NCBI GenBank assembly: GCA_041687495.1
Contig: JAWLBR010000075.1
Span: forward strand, 1 to 15,528
Length of the DNA: 15,528 nucleotides
Direction: 5' to 3'
Source of the DNA: JAWLBR01 sp041687495
Lineage (GTDB): Bacteria; Bacillota; Limnochordia; DTU087; JAAYGB01
Shown: piece by piece, positions 14,023 to 15,528 of the stretch
Layout of the letters: each line of letters begins with the position of its first letter
How positions within the stretch are numbered: the stretch's first letter is position 1
Program-made: the position numbers and the translations under genes
Notes under the pieces: generated by a model
What the model saw: only the letters and a program-made list of their open reading frames with translations
Told to the model about the DNA's origin: nothing
Databases searched by the model: none

Positions 14023-15528
14023 GTGGTAGGAAGAGGCGATGGGATCATTGACAAGGCAAAGCTGATCTACCTTCCCGTCACCATTGTCGTAATGGCCATT
14101 TTTGTGGCGGGCGCCACTAGTTATCTAATCAGCCGCAAGCTTTTTGTGCATGAAATGACACAAGACGGGTACAACAGCGCGGATATCTTGGTAAAGGAGC
14201 TCAGAAACAACCAAGGTCAACTCGCCAGCATCAACGCCAGACTGGAAACAGACATCAAGCGAGCTACGGACATAACCATCGCCCATCAAGGTGAGTTGAG
14301 CAATGAACTGCTTGCTCGCTTTGCCGCAGTAGTAGGGGTGCCCGAAATCTACTGGTACAGTCCTGAGGGAGAGATACTTTACTCGGCTACTGGCGAATAC
14401 GTTGGGTGGACTCCGATCCCGGGAGACCCCATTGACCGATTTATGAAGAGTGGTAAACTGGAGTATTCGGAGCCCATTCGTAAGTTTACTGAGACCGATG
14501 ACTACTACAAATTCTACTACAAACGAGCCGAAGGCGGCTACTTTGTGCAGGCTGGTATTGACGCCGAGGCAATTTACCACCTCACCCGGGACCACAGCGT
14601 GCAGCGGGTATTAGAGAGGACATCCGCCGAGGATGATGTCCATTATGCTCTGCTGTTGGATCAGAATTTGGTCGCTGCTGCCCACTCTGAGGTGGAGAGT
14701 GTCGGAGAGGTCTATCCGAGTGAGCCAGAGTATCACGCTGCTATGGAGGGTCATCGTTCCGCTACAACGAGACATCACAGCAGCGCACATGGACAAGTAC
14801 TTGAGATAGCAACTCCCTTTACCACAGATGGGGAGATTCAAGGAGTCTTGGTGCTTGGGCTCAGTTTGGATAGGCTTAACACAAGCCTATTTTGGACATT
14901 CCTAGCCTTCGCCGGTACCAGTGTCGTCCTACTGTTGGTCTTTATCTGGGTGCAGAGAGTAAATATCATTTTACCCATCAGCAGAATGGACGAACAGCTC
15001 GAAGCTCTTGATATTAACGGGAATAGTCTGCAGCGGCTCTCTTTCTCTAACCAGGATCCATTTGCAGGCCTGTATCGCAGTATAGATGCACTTCTGGAGC
15101 GTATTTCCTCCTTTATCAGCAGGAATGAAGAACTGCGAAAGGCAGTGGAAAACCTGGCAATCAAAGATCCCCTAACTGGGGTAGCCAATCGCCGGGTCTT
15201 TGCCGAGGATCTGAAGACTTCCTTGGACAAGCATCAACACGGCGCGGTCATGATGTTGGACCTGGACAATTTTAAGGACATTAACGATACCTTTGGCCAT
15301 GTCTATGGTGACCAACTACTTGTCGAGGTAGCTAAGGTATTAGGACAGTCTGCCGATGCGCGGATGCGGGTCTACCGTTTCGGCGGCGATGAGTTTTTGA
15401 TTTTGCTGACTGAAACCGCGCCAGGCGAGATTGAGGCAATCGTAAAGTCCATGTTGAGGAATTTAGAACGGCGGTTTCGGGTCGAAGGCGATGAGCTTTT
15501 CGTGAGGTGCAGCCTTGGCATCGCGCTG
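14023..15528 (+). CDS. Membrane-bound diguanylate cyclase (GGDEF), 3' truncated
   Basis: This enzyme makes c-di-GMP from two GTP. In the 502 visible residues, TM1 is about 14-36 and is followed by an extracellular sensor region (37-286) that is probably Cache-like but not assignable by eye. TM2 is about 289-311, then a helical linker. The GGDEF domain starts near 378 with KDPLTGVANRR, then MLDLDNFKDINDTFGHVYGDQ and intact GGDEF at 454-458. The RxxD inhibitory site expected just before GGDEF reads DARM, so feedback inhibition at that site is probably lost. The gene runs off the window; only the end of the GGDEF domain, and anything after it, is missing. The start is uncertain: GTG at 14023 has GGGGGTGAT (14010-14018) at good spacing, while ATG at 14017 is too close to it. 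Divergent from nanA. Confidence 0.92.
   Translation, partial: MVGRGDGIIDKAKLIYLPVTIVVMAIFVAGATSYLISRKLFVHEMTQDGYNSADILVKELRNNQGQLASINARLETDIKRATDITIAHQGELSNELLARFAAVVGVPEIYWYSPEGEILYSATGEYVGWTPIPGDPIDRFMKSGKLEYSEPIRKFTETDDYYKFYYKRAEGGYFVQAGIDAEAIYHLTRDHSVQRVLERTSAEDDVHYALLLDQNLVAAAHSEVESVGEVYPSEPEYHAAMEGHRSATTRHHSSAHGQVLEIATPFTTDGEIQGVLVLGLSLDRLNTSLFWTFLAFAGTSVVLLLVFIWVQRVNIILPISRMDEQLEALDINGNSLQRLSFSNQDPFAGLYRSIDALLERISSFISRNEELRKAVENLAIKDPLTGVANRRVFAEDLKTSLDKHQHGAVMMLDLDNFKDINDTFGHVYGDQLLVEVAKVLGQSADARMRVYRFGGDEFLILLTETAPGEIEAIVKSMLRNLERRFRVEGDELFVRCSLGIAL

Overview
The window is bacterial chromosome with intermediate base composition, strong GGAGG-type ribosome binding sites, and rho-independent terminators after several genes. 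A gene for dipicolinate synthase subunit B points to an endospore-forming Bacillota. Three chemoreceptors, a diguanylate cyclase and a class I cyclic dinucleotide riboswitch point to a motile cell that uses c-di-GMP. I cannot name the genus.

Layout. 1-2372: the end of a multiple-monosaccharide ABC transporter operon (ATPase cut by the window edge, then permease), closed by a terminator. 2635-3222: an orphan dpaB with its own terminator. 3469-5126: a two-gene unit of a xylose-isomerase-like TIM barrel protein and a glycerophosphodiester phosphodiesterase-like protein. 5282-5701: a small hemerythrin-like protein with its own terminator. 5930-11744: three methyl-accepting chemotaxis proteins, two on the plus strand with dCache-like sensors and one on the minus strand with a four-helix-bundle-type sensor. 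11764-12650: a regulatory unit of extended -10 promoter, class I c-di-GMP (GEMM-I) aptamer, intrinsic terminator, and a gene for a protein made almost entirely of four tandem Myb/SANT-like repeats. 12872-13756, minus strand: N-acetylneuraminate lyase. 14023-15528: a membrane-bound GGDEF diguanylate cyclase cut by the right edge and divergent from the lyase gene.

How it fits together. The most interesting part is 11764-12650. A riboswitch that should sense c-di-GMP sits directly in front of a four-repeat Myb-like putative DNA-binding protein, about 1.4 kb from a gene for a c-di-GMP-making enzyme and beside chemoreceptor genes. This suggests a second-messenger to RNA-switch to DNA-binding-protein relay. 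The sugar transporter, isomerase, phosphodiesterase and sialate lyase genes indicate carbohydrate scavenging, but no single pathway can be assembled from this window alone. No RNA genes for translation, insertion sequences, prophage genes or CRISPR arrays were seen.
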